13,073 nucleotides of DNA from CAZUQA01 sp964622375 (GTDB lineage: Bacteria; Bacillota_I; Bacilli_A; Erysipelotrichales; Erysipelotrichaceae): assembly GCA_964622375.1 (NCBI GenBank), contig CAZUQA010000157.1:1-13073 (forward strand), given 5' to 3'. Below, in pieces: positions 1 through 6,928 of the stretch (the first letter of the stretch is position 1; every line of letters starts with the position of its first letter). Below the pieces are notes generated by a model. It had not been told where the DNA came from. It was given only the letters and a program-made list of their open reading frames with translations, and made no database searches. The position numbers and the translations under genes were made by a program.

Positions 1-147
1 CTGGTAAAAGGGAAAAGTGATTTGACAGATCGGGAAGTTGAGTTACTGATTGAATCCTTAGATGAAATAGATCCGCGTTCCGCTTTCAAAGAACTAAAAG
101 AGTACTTGAAACGTTTAGCATCAAGACACGGAAGAACAAAGAAATAG
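1..147 (+). CDS. 3' end of an unidentified gene (partial)
   Basis: An open frame runs from the window edge to a TAG at 145-147, giving 48 C-terminal residues of a protein whose start lies outside. The tail is highly charged and predicted helical (LTDREVELLIESLDEIDPR, then a Lys/Arg-rich end SRHGRTKK). Reading in this frame is supported by the terminator that begins at the stop codon. I do not recognise the family. The acidic helix followed by a basic tail could be the end of a regulator or a nucleic-acid-binding protein, but that is only a guess. Confidence 0.7.
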   Translation: MVKGKSDLTDREVELLIESLDEIDPRSAFKELKEYLKRLASRHGRTKK

Positions 148-174
148 CCGGAGAAAATCCGGCTTCTTTCTTTT
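146..174 (+). terminator. Rho-independent terminator of the upstream gene
   Basis: A 7-bp stem, AGCCGGA (146-152) with TCCGGCT (158-164), has a 5-nt loop and is followed by the T-rich run TCTTTCTTTT. It starts inside the stop codon of the partial gene, so it ends that transcript before the tRNA gene. Confidence 0.8.
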
Positions 175-183
175 ATAAAACAA

Positions 184-192
184 TGATAGAAT
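184..192 (+). promoter_or_regulatory. Possible extended -10 promoter for tRNA-Ala
   Basis: TGA-TAGAAT (184-192) is an extended -10 element about 18 nt before the mature tRNA 5' end. The -35 position (164-169, TTCTTT) falls in the preceding terminator tail and is weak. The location is right for a tRNA promoter, but the support is only this one motif. Confidence 0.35.
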
Positions 193-209
193 ATTGGTGC
201 CGGATAAAT

Positions 210-285
<76 letters not shown>

Positions 286-340
286 CGAACTAATTAAGAC
301 CGCAAATATATGTTGCATTAGAGCGGAAATTTCTACAAGA

Positions 341-382
341 AAAACTCAGAATCAAGGTTAATAGTGGCTCTGAGTTTTTTTA
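341..382 (+). terminator. Rho-independent terminator after tRNA-Ala
   Basis: AAACTCAGA (342-350) pairs with TCTGAGTTT (369-377) across an 18-nt loop and is followed by a T run to 381. It lies 56 nt downstream of the tRNA and probably ends its primary transcript. The long loop makes it less ideal than the other terminators in the window. Confidence 0.7.
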
Positions 383-483
383 ATTTACTGCGAATGAATA
401 TAGAAATATCAAGAAAAAACCAATCATACAAAAAACATTTTTTCGACGGACAAGTATAATTATTTTGCTAGACAAGGATGTAT

Positions 484-495
484 AATTGGCCAATT
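484..495. repeat. 12-bp perfect palindrome AATTGGCCAATT
   Basis: A perfect two-fold symmetric site that overlaps the TATAAT at 481-486. Its position would suit an operator for a dimeric repressor of the downstream surface-protein gene. Short palindromes of this kind also arise by chance, so the function is inferred. Confidence 0.35.
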
Positions 496-499
496 TTAC

Positions 500-512
500 T
501 GACTTTCGGTCA
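500..512. repeat. Short inverted repeat TGAC-N5-GTCA
   Basis: The half-sites TGAC and GTCA flank TTTCG, 4 nt after the first palindrome and just past the likely +1 if 481-486 is the -10. It could be an operator or a small hairpin at the 5' end of the leader RNA. No regulator is encoded next to it. Confidence 0.3.
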
Positions 513-657
513 TGTGGTTTGTTGGTATATTTTTGCCCATGCTAAAATGCAATTGTTAACGGATAGTATTCAATCAGGGATACTGCGTTTTGTGTATCTG
601 AAGAAAACTGAAGATTAACGAGAAAAATTTGTAAGGGAGCAATAAAAGGAGGACTAA

Positions 658-3444
658 ATGAAAGGAAAAAAACTAAACAGTAAGCATTTTATCGGCTTTC
701 TGATTGTAGTGAGCATGATTGTTACCTTGTTTGTGAGTCTGGAACAACGTTTGTTTGCCAGTAATATCATAGTGACAATAGACAACACCCAAACTGCAGC
801 AGAAATTAAAGATGAAATTCAACTGGCTATTGACGAAGCCTTAGATGGCTACAATGTCATTATTAATGGTGCTAAGACCAACGAAAAAGCCGACATAAGC
901 CTCAATATCCCTAAAGATATAAAGGTAGTGTGGAAAGCGAATACCCAAGGGATAGCGCTAAACATCAAAGGGGGCGGTACTTTCGAAGTTAATGATGGAG
1001 TAATAAGTATCGCTGAAGATGGTAAAAGAGCTGTCGTAGCTAACGGTAGCAATATTATCGTTACCGGCGGTAAGATTGAAGCCAAAGGAGAAGATGCCGG
1101 AGGTATTAAGGTAACTAATGGCAATATCACCATTAGTGGTGGTGAAATCTCAGCACTTGGCGATTATGCGGAAGGAATATCAGTCGACAAAGGCAACATC
1201 TATATTTCCGGAGGTAGTATCACGGCAGATGCCGATGTTGGACATTACAGTTACGCCGTTTACTTTTATAGTGCTGGAACTCTGAAAATTACGGGGGGGA
1301 AAGTTACTGCAAAAGGTGCTGTAAGCGATGGCAATATGGTAATAAGCTTGTCTAGTGGCGGCTTAGCAGCTTATTTGCCAGGGACGATTGAAGGGGTAAC
1401 CTATCTCAACGGGACCGGTATTATATTAGAAGTTGCTTCATTGTCAATCCCGGCAACAGCAGCCGGTACATTTGACGGTTTGACAAGAATCAAAGGTGTA
1501 GCCCTTGAGGGGAATGTTAAGTGGGATTTCACCGACGATAAACCGACAATTAATTTCCAAAATGGTAAATATACTGTCAAATGGGGTAGTACGGAAGCAG
1601 GGAGACCGGCAGCAGAAAAACCGGTTAAGTTGGTTGAAACGGCAACTACGCACTTAACAATCAATGAAGCTATTTTAGCAGCCGATGCTGCGAATTTAGA
1701 TCGATATGTCATCGAAGTATATGATGATTTTAATGAGAGTGGTAATGTGAGTATCACCAAAGATGTGACCATTGTTGGAAAAAATGGAACAACGACAATG
1801 ACCATGCCCGGCTCTACCTCAATTAGTGTTTCTGGTGGTGGACAATTAACCTTGGGCGATGGAAATACCACTAACATTGTGAAGATTATCGCTGGTGGCA
1901 ATGTTGTCAGAGTTCTTAACGGTAATCTATTGGCTAATGATGGTGTTTTCTTAAAGAGCAATGGTGGGAACCCCTTATTTATTAGCGGAAGCGGAAGTAC
2001 GGCAACTATTACCGGTGGGCGTTACGAAGCAAGAAATGATGCTATACAAATTGAGAGGGCTGCCAGAATAATTGAAATCAGTGGTGGAGTATTTACCGGT
2101 GGTGAAACGGCACTTCACGTAACAGATTTAGGCACGCGTATTGAAAAAATATCCGGCGGGGCTTTCTACCAAATTGAACCGGATATACCTTTGCATGGTC
2201 AAGCGATATTTATGCAAAACGACTCCTATATCGGTGAGATTTCTGGCGGCTATTTTGAAACTTCGGCAAATTACCCTATTGGTATCGTACGTGGAGCTTG
2301 GTTAGATAAGATTTCCGGTGGTGAATTCGTATCACTTAAAAGCGAAAGGCCAAAAGGTGGTATTTATATTGGCTATTCTGATGGGAAGAAAACCGGGATT
2401 GGTGAAATCAGCGGTGGTTATATGCATGGTGGTTTCTTCGCTTTAATTCTTATTGGGGAGAATACTCAGGTTAATAAAATAACTGGTGGGAACTTCGAAG
2501 GAACAGTGGCCGTACAAGTCGATGTCGGTGGTACTGTCGATGAGATTTCCGGTGGTAGATTTACCGGTGCTCAAGGCTTATTCAACGTAGGGCTCATCAA
2601 GAAAATTACGGGCAATGTTGAGATTAAAGGAACGACCTCTTATGGGATCTTCAACTGGCCGGGTGGTCGCATTTTAGAAATCAGTGGGGGAACCATCACA
2701 TCAACCGGGGGTCGTAGCGGTTATGCTTTGCTGAACCAAGGACAAGTAGATTTGATTTCTGATGGCGTATTTATTGGCGATCAATCGGCAGTATATAATA
2801 ACGGAAGTAATAATGGAACTTTAGGTACGATAAGCGGTGGAATATTCTGGGGCAAAAACGGAACGGCTATTGTTTTAACCAGCAATATGATATTGGAACC
2901 GGGTCTGAATGACAAAATCGGTAAAGCGCGTTTCTGGGGCAAAGATGGAAAAGTATTTAATGATGAAAGTCTGGTTATCTTCCCGGTGAACAGTAGCAGT
3001 GGGGAAGCTTATTTCTTAAGCGATGAAACGATGATCAACAGTAAAGTCAACGGAACGGAATTTAAATTTCTAAGGGGACCGGATGCGCAAGAATATCAGG
3101 TAACGGTCGTTGATAGTTATGCAACTAATAGTGGAGCCGGTGACTATGAAAAAGGAGCTGTTGTTATTATTGATGCCGGGGAACGAGCAGGCTTTGTTTT
3201 TGACGGTTGGACAACAAGTGACGGAGTAATATTCGCCGACAGAAGAAATCAAGTAACCAGCTTCATAATGCCGGAAAAAGATGTTGCCGTCAGAGCCAAC
3301 TGGCGTAATGTTGATGGTCAACCATCAACCGGTGATGTGGCTAATACGGCTTTATATTTCTTGTTGGCTATATCCTTCGTCAGCGCTGGTATGATGCTGG
3401 CTGTTAAGAAAAAAGAGCGGCTGAACGAATATAACGAAAAATAA
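658..3444 (+). CDS. Exported beta-helix surface protein with ISGG repeats and C-terminal anchor
   Basis: A 928-residue protein with an ideal ribosome site (AAAGGAGG, 6 nt before the ATG). Residues 1-35 form a signal peptide (basic start, hydrophobic 11-29, possible cleavage after LFA-34). From about 132 to 740 there are some 16 coils of 20-25 residues built on I-[ST]-G-G (for example ITISGGEI, IEKISGGAF, VDEISGGRF), the pattern of a right-handed parallel beta-helix. A less repetitive stretch (about 255-400) separates four N-terminal coils from twelve later ones. Residues 813-882 (YQVTVVDS ... GFVFDGWTT ... FIMPEKDVAVRANW) resemble the divergent InlB B-repeat/Flg_new module. The end has QPSTGD (888-893), a hydrophobic segment (896-915) and KKKER: the layout of a sortase signal, though with Q in place of L. 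A simple membrane anchor is the alternative. A role in adhesion or glycan binding is plausible; no catalytic motif was recognised. It is transcribed alone. Confidence 0.85.
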   Translation: MKGKKLNSKHFIGFLIVVSMIVTLFVSLEQRLFASNIIVTIDNTQTAAEIKDEIQLAIDEALDGYNVIINGAKTNEKADISLNIPKDIKVVWKANTQGIALNIKGGGTFEVNDGVISIAEDGKRAVVANGSNIIVTGGKIEAKGEDAGGIKVTNGNITISGGEISALGDYAEGISVDKGNIYISGGSITADADVGHYSYAVYFYSAGTLKITGGKVTAKGAVSDGNMVISLSSGGLAAYLPGTIEGVTYLNGTGIILEVASLSIPATAAGTFDGLTRIKGVALEGNVKWDFTDDKPTINFQNGKYTVKWGSTEAGRPAAEKPVKLVETATTHLTINEAILAADAANLDRYVIEVYDDFNESGNVSITKDVTIVGKNGTTTMTMPGSTSISVSGGGQLTLGDGNTTNIVKIIAGGNVVRVLNGNLLANDGVFLKSNGGNPLFISGSGSTATITGGRYEARNDAIQIERAARIIEISGGVFTGGETALHVTDLGTRIEKISGGAFYQIEPDIPLHGQAIFMQNDSYIGEISGGYFETSANYPIGIVRGAWLDKISGGEFVSLKSERPKGGIYIGYSDGKKTGIGEISGGYMHGGFFALILIGENTQVNKITGGNFEGTVAVQVDVGGTVDEISGGRFTGAQGLFNVGLIKKITGNVEIKGTTSYGIFNWPGGRILEISGGTITSTGGRSGYALLNQGQVDLISDGVFIGDQSAVYNNGSNNGTLGTISGGIFWGKNGTAIVLTSNMILEPGLNDKIGKARFWGKDGKVFNDESLVIFPVNSSSGEAYFLSDETMINSKVNGTEFKFLRGPDAQEYQVTVVDSYATNSGAGDYEKGAVVIIDAGERAGFVFDGWTTSDGVIFADRRNQVTSFIMPEKDVAVRANWRNVDGQPSTGDVANTALYFLLAISFVSAGMMLAVKKKERLNEYNEK
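1051..2877 (+). repeat. ISGG-type coil repeat region inside the surface protein
   Basis: This covers residues 132-740. About 16 I-[ST]-G-G cores are visible: near residues 134, 158, 183, 211, then 451, 474, 498, 528, 552, 584, 608, 630, 650 (degenerate, ITGN), 675, 700 (degenerate, ISDG) and 725. The spacing is mostly 22-32 residues. The repeats are diverged at the DNA level and do not form exact tandem copies, which suggests an old array under structural selection and not recent expansion. Confidence 0.75.
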
Positions 3445-3468
3445 AGAGCGAGAAATCGTTCTTTTTTT
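3443..3468 (+). terminator. Rho-independent terminator of the surface-protein gene
   Basis: AAAGAGCGA (3443-3451) pairs with TCGTTCTTT (3456-3464) with one G-T pair and a GAAA tetraloop, followed by a T tract to 3468. It overlaps the TAA stop, so the gene is a single-cistron unit. Confidence 0.85.
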
Positions 3469-3488
3469 ATTTAAATAGAAATGGTAGC

Positions 3489-3517
3489 TTGGTTCAGAAA
3501 TTGCTTTATGGTAGAAT
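3489..3517 (+). promoter_or_regulatory. Promoter of the M20 amidohydrolase
   Basis: TTGGTT (3489-3494), a 17-nt spacer and TAGAAT (3512-3517), with TGG directly before the -10 (extended -10). The predicted start is near 3524, 40 nt before the ATG. Its location just after a terminator supports it. Confidence 0.65.
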
Positions 3518-3563
3518 TAAAGCAGTTAGTAAACAGCCTAATTTGCGACAAGCGAGGTAATCT

Positions 3564-4919
3564 ATGAACAGCAAAGAAATAATCATCAAAAGTATCGAAG
3601 GAAAGCGGCAACTGGTTTTTGCGGCTGAGAAATACTTGGTTGCCCATGCAGCCAGTGGCTATCGCGAACAGGAAAGTAGTGAGTACTTGGCAACTAAGTT
3701 TATCGAGCTGGGTTATGAAGTAAAATCAGCCGGGAATATCCCGGGCTTTATTGCCGATCTCGATAGTGGTAAAGCGGGGCCGTTATTATGTATCATGGCG
3801 GAACTGGATTCTCTGATTGTCCCGGAGCACCCTGAAGCGGTGGCGGCTACCGGGGCTGCTCACGCTTGTGGCCACCATACCGAATGCGCAGCTATTCTGG
3901 CGGTAGCGGCAGCTTTAAAAGAAAAAGATGTTCTCTCACAACTTAGTGGCAAGGTTCGTTTTGCGATTGTGCCAGCCGAAGAATTGATTGAAATTGAGTA
4001 TCGTGAAGGTTTACGGAAAGCCGGCGCTATCAGCTACTTCAGCGGTAAAGTTGAATTTTTACATCGGGGCTTATTGGATGGTGTTCAATTAGCTTTTATG
4101 GTTCACAGCAGTTCAAACTGTCCGGGGGGCTTTGCCATCAGCCGGGGTAATAATGGTTGTATTACAAAGAGCTTGACTTACAGTGGGAAATCAAGTCATG
4201 CCGGTTCGGCACCGCATTTAGGAATTAATGCCCTCTATGCCGCCGAAATCGGAATGTCAGCAGTCAATGCTTTACGGGAAACTTTTAAAGAAAAGGATTA
4301 TATTCGGGTACATCCGATTATTACCAGTGGCGGTAGTGCGGTCAATGCGATACCAAGTAAAGTAAAAGTTGAGAGTTTTGTCCGCGCTGCTGAAGTTGAA
4401 ACTATGCAAAAAGAAAACAAGAAGATTAATCGCGCTTTTGCTGCCGGCGCAGTAGCGATTGGAGCGCAATTGCATATTAATGATCGCTTTGGCTACATGC
4501 CTTTAAGAAACGATGAAACTATGGCAGAGATTGCCGCCAGTTGTATGGCTGAAGTAGTAGGCCCGGAGAATGTAAAAACCGATGCGGCTTGGAGTACCGG
4601 TAGCACTGATATGGGTGATTTATCAACGCAGATGCCGATATTACATCCTTATGTCGGCGGAGCCACTGGAACGCCTCACGGTTCCGATTACTTGATAACA
4701 GACGGGGAGACGGCAATAGTGAAAAATGCAATTTTCCAAGCCTTGTTTGCTTATGAATTATTAAAAGATGAGGCGGTATTAGCGCAAAAGGTCATCGCCA
4801 ATAAAAAAGTAATCTTCAACAGTAAAGAGGAATATTTTGAAACAATTAAGAATTTCACTATGGAAAAAGATGTAGTAAGCTATGAGGCTAACGGCCAGAT
4901 AATCATTGATTTGGAATAA
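3564..4919 (+). CDS. M20-family amidohydrolase/metallopeptidase (AbgB/M20D-like)
   Basis: A 451-residue cytoplasmic metal-dependent hydrolase with no signal peptide. The family removes acyl or aminoacyl groups from amino-acid amides, for example aminobenzoyl-glutamate, N-acyl amino acids or short peptides. Visible motifs: AELDS (79-83), AHACGHHTE (99-107) in the place of the usual CGHD/CGHN metal ligands, the catalytic and ligand pair EE (139-140), a family-typical MVHSS, a dimerisation (lid) segment around 180-300 with GGSAVNAIP, and the last His ligand in GTPHGSD (H372). Length is normal for the family. The ribosome site is GAGG, 6 nt before the ATG. It precedes metNIQ, but a promoter and T-box separate them, so co-regulation is not shown. 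The natural substrate cannot be read from the sequence; N-acylated amino acids are one possibility given the neighbouring importer. Confidence 0.88.
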   Translation: MNSKEIIIKSIEGKRQLVFAAEKYLVAHAASGYREQESSEYLATKFIELGYEVKSAGNIPGFIADLDSGKAGPLLCIMAELDSLIVPEHPEAVAATGAAHACGHHTECAAILAVAAALKEKDVLSQLSGKVRFAIVPAEELIEIEYREGLRKAGAISYFSGKVEFLHRGLLDGVQLAFMVHSSSNCPGGFAISRGNNGCITKSLTYSGKSSHAGSAPHLGINALYAAEIGMSAVNALRETFKEKDYIRVHPIITSGGSAVNAIPSKVKVESFVRAAEVETMQKENKKINRAFAAGAVAIGAQLHINDRFGYMPLRNDETMAEIAASCMAEVVGPENVKTDAAWSTGSTDMGDLSTQMPILHPYVGGATGTPHGSDYLITDGETAIVKNAIFQALFAYELLKDEAVLAQKVIANKKVIFNSKEEYFETIKNFTMEKDVVSYEANGQIIIDLE

Positions 4920-4959
4920 TACTCGACAGTCAGCAAAATGCGATTTTGAAAATTAGTTG

Positions 4960-4988
4960 TTGACATTTATCACAAAGAGGATGATAAT
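4960..4988 (+). promoter_or_regulatory. Promoter of the T-box/metNIQ operon
   Basis: A consensus TTGACA (4960-4965), a 17-nt spacer and GATAAT (4983-4988). The predicted start is about 4994-4996, immediately before the T-box stem I. This is one of the two best promoters in the window, which suits an operon whose control lies mainly in leader attenuation. Confidence 0.85.
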
Positions 4989-4990
4989 AA

Positions 4991-5232
4991 ACAAAAGGCA
5001 GTGAACAGAAGAGTAGTTTTGTGAAATTTTCTTAGAGAATCCGGTTGGTGAAAAAGGATAAAAGGCAACAAAATGAAGATGGTCTGGGAGCTGGGTATTC
5101 GAAAATTAGGGTACCCCGGGAGCTACCGTTAAAAAGCTAGAGTATGTATGTACTTGAAGAGAGGTAATCAGTAGATTACGAAGTTAGGTGGTACCACAAG
5201 AGATATCTTGTCCTATAAGGGCAAGTTTTTTT
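4991..5232 (+). ncRNA. T-box riboswitch, probably tRNA-Met responsive
   Basis: A transcriptional T-box leader that binds uncharged tRNA. Stem I: lower helix CAGA/TCTG (5006-5009 with 5083-5086), specifier loop with AGTA (5012-5015) facing GAA (5075-5077), upper helix TTTTGT/ACAAAA (5017-5022 with 5068-5073), AGAGA bulge (5034-5038) and a distal ATCC/GGAT hairpin whose loop carries GGTTGGTG. A stem III-like hairpin is GTAATC/GATTAC (5164-5179). The antiterminator pairs TAGG (5185-5188) with CCTA (5212-5215) and ACAAG (5196-5200) with CTTGT (5207-5211), leaving the canonical 7-nt bulge UGGUACC (5189-5195). The UGGU matches ACCA, hence a tRNA with discriminator A, as in tRNA-Met. The specifier loop reads GAA-G-ATG-G, with ATG at 5079-5081. 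The downstream methionine importer agrees. GAT (Asp) in strict register is the alternative, but bacterial tRNA-Asp has discriminator G. Confidence 0.93.
5207..5232 (+). terminator. T-box intrinsic terminator
   Basis: CTTGTCC (5207-5213) pairs with GGGCAAG (5219-5225), followed by seven T (5226-5232). All seven 5' bases are also needed for the antiterminator, so the two structures exclude each other. Charged tRNA should favour this hairpin and stop transcription before metN. Confidence 0.9.
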
Positions 5233-5251
5233 ATTTTAAGGAGGTAAAGCT

Positions 5252-6271
5252 TTGATCAGGTTGGAGAATTTAGTTAAGTCATTTGGCGATAAAAAGAATA
5301 TCATAGAGGCAGTCAATGATGTATCTTTAACTATCAAAAAAGGAGAAATTTTCGGTATCATCGGCTACTCCGGTGCCGGAAAGAGTACACTGATTCGTTT
5401 GATTAACCAATTGGAAAAACAGGATAGTGGTAGAATTATCATCGCTGGTGAAGACATCAGTACACTAAAGACCAATGATTTACGTCTTAAACGGCAAAAG
5501 ATTGGGATGATATTCCAACATTTTAACTTATTATGGTCGCGAACCGTAGAAAAGAATATTGAGTTAGCTTTGGAAATAGCTAAAGTCGAGAAAAGTCTAC
5601 GCCAAAAACGCGTTCAGGAATTGATTGCTTTGGTTGGTCTGCAAGGTAAGGAGAAAGCTTTCCCGGCGGAGTTATCCGGTGGACAAAAACAAAGAGTGGG
5701 CATTGCCCGCGCTTTAGCTAACAACCCCGATATCTTATTAAGCGATGAAGCTACCAGTGCTCTAGATCCGGAAACCCAAGAAGCAATCCTAGCATTACTG
5801 GAAGAAATAAATAAGAAATTTGGTATTACGATAGTAATGATTACCCATCAAATGGAAGTGGTAAAAAGAATCTGTCACAGTCTGGCGGTGATGAGTGAAG
5901 GCTGTATTGTGGAAACCGGTAGCGTTAAAGAAGTCTTTGGCAACCCGGCCCATAGTGTCAGCAAGCGTTTTGTCCAAACTCTTGATGGTCTTGATATCAG
6001 TAACATCAAAGAAGAACTAAAGAGTTTGTATCCTCAAGGTAAGTTAGTACGTTTGTATTTCTCAGCTGATATTTCCCATAAACCGATTATTTCCCAAGTT
6101 ATGCGGCAAACCACATTGCCTATCAGTATCGTGAACTCGCGGATTCTGCATTCCCACGAGGGACCGACCGGCTCGCTTTATGTTCACTTGCCTAAAGCCA
6201 GCGGCAAAGACTATCAAGATTTTTTAGATAAAATGAAAGATGAAGGCGTGAAAATTGAGGTGTTATCATGA
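5252..6271 (+). CDS. metN: Methionine ABC importer ATP-binding protein MetN
   Basis: A 339-residue ATPase that drives uptake of methionine by the MetNIQ importer on the cytoplasmic face. Motifs: Walker A GYSGAGKST (38-46), Q-loop Gln89 in FQHFNLLW, ABC signature LSGGQKQR (141-148), Walker B ILLSDE (161-166), D-loop SALD and H-loop His199. Residues about 260-335 form the C-terminal NIL domain, which in known MetN proteins binds methionine and causes trans-inhibition. It separates MetN from other ABC ATPases. The start is TTG at 5252, chosen because AAGGAGG (5238-5244) lies 7 nt upstream and the alignment with MetN begins here (MIRLENLVKSF). The gene follows the T-box directly and overlaps metI by 4 nt. 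Other substrates (methionine sulfoxide, D-methionine) are possible for this family. Confidence 0.96.
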   Translation: MIRLENLVKSFGDKKNIIEAVNDVSLTIKKGEIFGIIGYSGAGKSTLIRLINQLEKQDSGRIIIAGEDISTLKTNDLRLKRQKIGMIFQHFNLLWSRTVEKNIELALEIAKVEKSLRQKRVQELIALVGLQGKEKAFPAELSGGQKQRVGIARALANNPDILLSDEATSALDPETQEAILALLEEINKKFGITIVMITHQMEVVKRICHSLAVMSEGCIVETGSVKEVFGNPAHSVSKRFVQTLDGLDISNIKEELKSLYPQGKLVRLYFSADISHKPIISQVMRQTTLPISIVNSRILHSHEGPTGSLYVHLPKASGKDYQDFLDKMKDEGVKIEVLS

Positions 6272-6915
6272 TTAATTGGAGTCAAATGGCTGTCGCTTTA
6301 TGGGATACGCTGTTCATGACCTTTGTGTCACTGTTTTTTGCGGTGATAATCGGTTTTATTGTGGGTATTACAATTTATATAACGAAAAAGGGCGGCTTGT
6401 GGCAGAATGTCTGGATTTCTCAAACTTTGGAGTTGTTAGTCAATATTTTGCGTGCCGTTCCCTTCATTATTCTTTTGATACTTCTTGTGCCTTTTACCAA
6501 AGCTTTGGTCGGCAGTTTCTTAGGTGCCAAAGCAGCGATTCCTTCTTTAGTGTTTTCCGCCTTACCTTTTTATGCCCGTATGAGTTTAATTGCTTTGAAC
6601 GAAGTTGACGGTGGAACAATCGAGGCTTGTAAATCAATGGGAGCTTCTAATTGGCAAATTGTCACTAAAGCTTTGTTGCCGGAGGCTATGCCGGCACTGG
6701 TAGCGGGTATTGCCGTTACCGGGATTAACCTGGTGGGTTACACCGCGATGGCAGGAGCAATCGGGGCTGGTGGTTTGGGTCATTTGGCTTATCTTTATGG
6801 CTTTGTCAGAAGAAATTCGGCGGTTATGTATGTAGCGACTTTGTTAGTATTAGCAATTGTGTTTATCATACAGTCAATTGGTGATTTGACTGTTAAAAAA
6901 ATAGATAAAAGATAA
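6268..6915 (+). CDS. metI: Methionine ABC importer permease MetI
   Basis: A 215-residue membrane permease of the MetNIQ importer with about five transmembrane segments (near 10-38, 54-76, 85-108, 145-172, 184-204). The EAA coupling loop that docks on MetN is EACKSMGASNWQIVTKALLP (119-138). Length is typical of MetI (about 215-220). ATG overlaps the metN stop in ATGA (6268-6271), with GAGG at 6257-6260 as ribosome site inside metN, so translation is coupled. The conserved GINLVGYTAMAGAIGAGGLG segment after the EAA loop is diagnostic for this permease subfamily. Confidence 0.96.
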   Translation: MINWSQMAVALWDTLFMTFVSLFFAVIIGFIVGITIYITKKGGLWQNVWISQTLELLVNILRAVPFIILLILLVPFTKALVGSFLGAKAAIPSLVFSALPFYARMSLIALNEVDGGTIEACKSMGASNWQIVTKALLPEAMPALVAGIAVTGINLVGYTAMAGAIGAGGLGHLAYLYGFVRRNSAVMYVATLLVLAIVFIIQSIGDLTVKKIDKR

Positions 6916-6928
6916 AGGAGAATAAAAA

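Larger units (their letters stand above)
383..657 (+). other. Non-coding leader with weak promoter signals and palindromes
   Basis: No gene is apparent here. Two TATAAT hexamers (455-460 and 481-486) could be -10 elements, but neither has a convincing -35 at 16-18 nt. Two short palindromes follow: AATTGGCCAATT (484-495), overlapping the second hexamer, and TGAC-TTTCG-GTCA (500-512). If 481-486 is the -10, transcription would start near 493, giving a 5' untranslated leader of about 165 nt before the beta-helix gene. The ribosome site AAAGGAGG is at 645-652. Confidence 0.4.

Noticed and set aside
465..486. TTGCTA with TATAAT as a promoter for the surface-protein gene
   Set aside because: The spacer would be only 10 nt, far too short for a sigma-A promoter.
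849..1961. Long open frames on the minus strand inside the surface-protein gene
   Set aside because: They have no ribosome sites, their translations are low-complexity Pro/Leu/Thr-rich, and they mirror the Gly-rich repeats of the real plus-strand gene.
1051..2877. CRISPR array or DNA-level tandem repeats in the repeat region
   Set aside because: The periodicity is in the protein only; the DNA copies are diverged, of unequal spacing and within one continuous reading frame.
4934..4948. Hairpin CAAAAT-GCG-ATTTTG after the M20 gene as a terminator
   Set aside because: The stem is short and AT-rich and no T tract follows it, so the support is too weak. The M20 transcript may instead run on into the T-box terminator.
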